The position numbers and the translations under genes are program-made. DNA of 64,000 nucleotides from Lentzea guizhouensis (GTDB lineage: Bacteria > Actinomycetota > Actinomycetes > Mycobacteriales > Pseudonocardiaceae): the NCBI RefSeq assembly GCF_001701025.1, contig NZ_CP016793.1:2790001-2854000 (forward strand). Direction: 5' to 3'. The notes beneath the pieces are model-generated. The model did no database searches and was not told the DNA's origin. It was given only the letters and a program-made list of their open reading frames with translations. Shown here in pieces: positions 61,873 through 64,000 of the stretch. Numbering within the stretch: position 1 is the first letter of the stretch; each line of letters starts with the position of its first letter.

Positions 61873-62388
61873 GTGAGCCCCCGGTCGAGTGAGATGCGCA
61901 CCCTTCGCGGTGCCGTTCTCGCGGTGACCTCGGCGGCGCTCACGATCGCCGCCCACGGGCTCGGCGGCGGCGAGCTGCCGGAGTTCATCCACGCGTTGCC
62001 GCTGGTCGTGCTGATCGCGTTCGCGGCGGCGTCGCTCGCGGACAAGCGCACCGGGAAGCTCTCGCTGATGGCGGGGCTCGCCGCGGCGCAGCTCGCCCAG
62101 CACCTGCTGCTGACCTGGGTCAGCCACGAGCACACCGGCACGCTCACCTGGCAGATGTTCGGGGCGCACCTCGTCGCCGCGACGCTGACCGGGCTGCTGC
62201 TGTTCCACGCGGAGAACGCGCTGTTCCGGCTGTTCGCCGCGGTCACCCGCCTGATCCCCCGCAGGCTCACGCCGCAACCGGTGCTCACGCCGGTGCGCGC
62301 GTTCACCAGCACGCCCTACCTCCGGCGCGCACACGCCGCCGAGCTGAGCCGTGCCCACGGGCTGCGCGGCCCGCCCTGTGGTTCCTGA
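61873..62388 (+). CDS. Membrane protein of the copper locus
   Basis: 171 residues from GTG 61873; ATG 61894 is an alternative. Four membrane helices (LRGAVLAVTSAALTIAAHGLGGG, FIHALPLVVLIAFAAASLA, LSLMAGLAAAQLAQHLLLTWVSHEH, MFGAHLVAATLTGLLLFHAENALF). Several His in the membrane or at its edge (HGL, HALP, HLL, SHEHTG, HLV, HAEN) could bind copper. Similar proteins stand beside YcnI and CopC genes in actinobacteria. Confidence 0.75.
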   Translation: MSPRSSEMRTLRGAVLAVTSAALTIAAHGLGGGELPEFIHALPLVVLIAFAAASLADKRTGKLSLMAGLAAAQLAQHLLLTWVSHEHTGTLTWQMFGAHLVAATLTGLLLFHAENALFRLFAAVTRLIPRRLTPQPVLTPVRAFTSTPYLRRAHAAELSRAHGLRGPPCGS

Positions 62389-62439
62389 CGACCCCAACAC
62401 CCCCTGCATCTCCCCTTTGGCATCAGGAGCCACATCTTC

Positions 62440-63171
62440 ATGTCCACAAATCGCTTTGGCGTGCGCACGCTCGCCGTCCTCGCCGTCGCCGGACTCGCCG
62501 TCCTCGGCACCCCCGTCGCCGCATCGGCGCACGTCAGCGCCCAGCCCGCGGAGTTCACCCAGGGCGGCCGCGCGACGTTCGCGTTCCGGGTCCCGAACGA
62601 GCGGGACAACGCGGGCACGACCAAGATCGAGGTCACGCTGCCGCAGGACACCCCGCTCACCTCGGTGCGCACCAGGCCGATGCCCGGCTGGAAGGCCGAG
62701 GCCGTGAAGGGCAAGCTCGACAAGCCCGTCACGGTGGGCGGCAAGGAGATCACCGAGGCGTTCAAGACGATCACCTGGACCGCGGAGCCCGGCACGAAGA
62801 TCGGGGTCAACGAGTACCAGGAGTTCTTCGTCGCCCTCGGCACGCTGCCGGAGAAGGACACCCTGCTGCTGCCGACCAAGCAGACCTACGAGAACGGCGA
62901 GGTCGTCGACTGGAGCCAGCCCACCGGCTCCGACGGCAAGGAGCCGGAGCACCCGGCGCCCGCGCTGAAGCTCGCCCCGAAGAAGGCCGGTGACGACGGC
63001 CACGGCGGCCACGGCACGACCCCCGCGGCGAACGAGACCGACACGCACGCGGCGTCGGCCGCCGGTTCCGACCAGACCGCCCGCTACCTCGGCGGCGCCG
63101 GCCTGGCCGTCGGTGCGCTGGGCCTGGGCTTCGGCATCGGCGCGATCCTGCGTTCGCGCAGGAAGGCGTGA
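62440..63171 (+). CDS. YcnI/DUF1775 copper-binding protein
   Basis: 243 residues. Signal peptide ending VAASA, so the mature chain begins HVSAQPAEFTQGG with the N-terminal His that binds copper in YcnI proteins. The DUF1775 beta domain follows (RATFAFRVPNERDNAGTTKIEVTLPQDTPLTSVRTRPMPGWKAE, with the conserved Trp), a His-rich linker (DDGHGGHGTTPAANETDTHAA), and a C-terminal membrane helix with basic end (LRSRRKA). It binds Cu(II) outside the membrane and hands it on. CopC follows after 7 bp. Confidence 0.93.
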   Translation: MSTNRFGVRTLAVLAVAGLAVLGTPVAASAHVSAQPAEFTQGGRATFAFRVPNERDNAGTTKIEVTLPQDTPLTSVRTRPMPGWKAEAVKGKLDKPVTVGGKEITEAFKTITWTAEPGTKIGVNEYQEFFVALGTLPEKDTLLLPTKQTYENGEVVDWSQPTGSDGKEPEHPAPALKLAPKKAGDDGHGGHGTTPAANETDTHAASAAGSDQTARYLGGAGLAVGALGLGFGIGAILRSRRKA

Positions 63172-63178
63172 CGCGAGC

Positions 63179-63718
63179 ATGAAGCGCGCACTCATCGCGT
63201 GCCTGATCGCGGGTGCGGCCGTGCTCACCACGGCCGCGCCCGCCTCGGCGCACAACGCACTGATCAGCAGCGACCCCAAGGACAAGTCCTCGCTGGAGGT
63301 CGGCCCGTCCACGGTGACGCTGACGTTCGACCAGGACGTGCAGGGCGGCAAGGACATCAACACGATCTCCGTGGTCGACGCGAACGGCGGCCACTACGAG
63401 GCCGCCGGCGACCCGAAGATCACCGACAACGCGGTGTCGACGCAGGTCAACGCGCTCGGCAAGGCCGGTCAGTACAAGATCGGCTACCGGATCCTGTCCG
63501 CGGACGGCCACCCGGTCTCCGGTGAGCTGACGTTCACGCTGACCAAGGACGGCACCGGCACGCCCACCACCCCGCCGAACGCCAACGCGGCGAGCGGTGG
63601 CGACTCCGGTGGCGGCATCCCGCTCTGGGTCTGGATCGTCGGCGCCGTGGTGCTGCTCGGCGGCGGCGTGTTCTTCGCCCTGCGCGGCGGTGGCGGCACA
63701 GGGAGCTCCAAGGCATGA
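63179..63718 (+). CDS. copC: CopC-domain copper resistance protein
   Basis: 179 residues from ATG 63179. Signal peptide MKRALIACLIAGAAVLTTAAPASA leaves an N-terminal His (HNALISSDPKDKSSLEVGPSTVTLTFDQDV). The second copper ligand region is YKIGYRILSADGHPVSGELTFTL. A Gly/Ser/Asn linker leads to a C-terminal membrane anchor (LWVWIVGAVVLLGGGVFFALRGG). It holds Cu(II) on the outer membrane face and hands it to CopD, whose gene overlaps (ATGA). Confidence 0.93.
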   Translation: MKRALIACLIAGAAVLTTAAPASAHNALISSDPKDKSSLEVGPSTVTLTFDQDVQGGKDINTISVVDANGGHYEAAGDPKITDNAVSTQVNALGKAGQYKIGYRILSADGHPVSGELTFTLTKDGTGTPTTPPNANAASGGDSGGGIPLWVWIVGAVVLLGGGVFFALRGGGGTGSSKA

Positions 63719-64000
63719 GCGACGTCCGGACCACCGCCCCCACCCACTACCGCGTGCTCGCCGGCCTGGTGTTCGGCGCGCTCGCGGGCATCGCCCTCGG
63801 TCTCGTGCTCGCACCACCGGTGGTGGTCGCCGGGGTCGTGGACGCCGGGGCGGCGGTCCGGTACGGCCTGCCGGTCACCCGCGTGCTGCTGGACGTGTCG
63901 GCGACGGTCGTCGTCGGCCTGTCGATCCTGCCGAAGCTGCTCGGCTTCGACCGTCCCACGCACACCGAGCCGGTCATGCGGATCGCCAGGCCGGCCGCGG
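63715..64000 (+). CDS. copD: CopD-family copper transport membrane protein (5' part only)
   Basis: The frame opens at ATG 63715, overlapping the copC stop, and leaves the window at 64000 after 95 codons. Two membrane helices are visible (YRVLAGLVFGALAGIALGLVLA, RVLLDVSATVVVGLSILPKLLG). Position behind copC and this opening fit CopD, which imports copper across the membrane; the His ligands would lie beyond the edge. Confidence 0.8.
   Translation, partial: MSDVRTTAPTHYRVLAGLVFGALAGIALGLVLAPPVVVAGVVDAGAAVRYGLPVTRVLLDVSATVVVGLSILPKLLGFDRPTHTEPVMRIARPAA

Noticed and set aside
61567..63363. A 598-codon minus-strand frame opposite the copper locus
   Set aside because: It is antisense to YcnI and CopC, which have clear signal peptides and copper motifs. 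The frame shows no domain.

Overview
The window is GC-rich actinobacterial DNA, dense with short overlaps (ATGA, GTGA) between genes. The family content (DUF5926, DUF6474, DUF2470 and DUF4328 proteins, SigE-family sigma factors, DtxR/IdeR-type iron boxes, a TM0106-type nuclease) points to Actinomycetales, most likely Pseudonocardiaceae (Lentzea or Saccharothrix relatives). The genus is inference. I see no rRNA, CRISPR array, prophage or transposase. There is one tRNA, for Gly(GCC).

Layout. 1-11.5 kb: a MoxR ATPase/VWA system (DUF5682, MoxR, DUF5691, a low-complexity ORF and a SWIM zinc-finger protein leftward; VWA protein rightward) interleaved with homogentisate catabolism (hmgA leftward; conserved unknown, fahA and an IclR regulator rightward). 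The two arms diverge from one short intergenic region. 11.5-18.4 kb: MarR regulator with operators and a hydrolase/epimerase pair, two paired membrane proteins, an iron-box-controlled DUF2470 protein, a CPBP protease, arginine deiminase, and ferritin behind two iron-box-like sites. 18.4-28 kb: two SigE-family sigma modules, each with a membrane-anchored partner, DUF952 and DUF5926 proteins, two glycerophosphodiesterases around a P450, and a rhodanese/DUF4328 pair. 28-38.8 kb: a monocarboxylate-use region with two sodium/solute symporters and their small partners, a LytS/LytR two-component system, an S49 peptidase and lutABC. 38.8-45.4 kb: Fpg/Nei glycosylase, an ECF sigma fused to its own zinc-finger/membrane tail, tRNA-Gly, LD-carboxypeptidase, OsmC, a short P450 and immunity-like proteins. 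45.5-57 kb: secreted and surface proteins, a methyltransferase/glycosyltransferase fusion, small secreted proteins, gamma-glutamyltransferase and UDP-glucose dehydrogenase. 57-64 kb: short-chain dehydrogenase, TM0106 nuclease, DUF6474, BCCT transporter and a copper locus (membrane protein, YcnI, CopC, CopD running off the edge).

Sequence quality. Four genes (DUF5691, UDP-glucose dehydrogenase, the SDR, the TM0106 nuclease) have broken frames. Seven of the eight breaks are each repaired by adding one base to a G or C run, and the repaired lengths are whole numbers of codons. I read this as consensus error rather than gene decay.

Most notable: the interleaved MoxR/VWA and homogentisate operons; a translationally coupled ORF built on 17-bp repeats; a Cys-rich 26-residue ORF beside lytS; a family of secreted domains next to a sigma factor with one decaying copy; and a perfect 16-bp inverted repeat that supplies the stop codons of two convergent genes.
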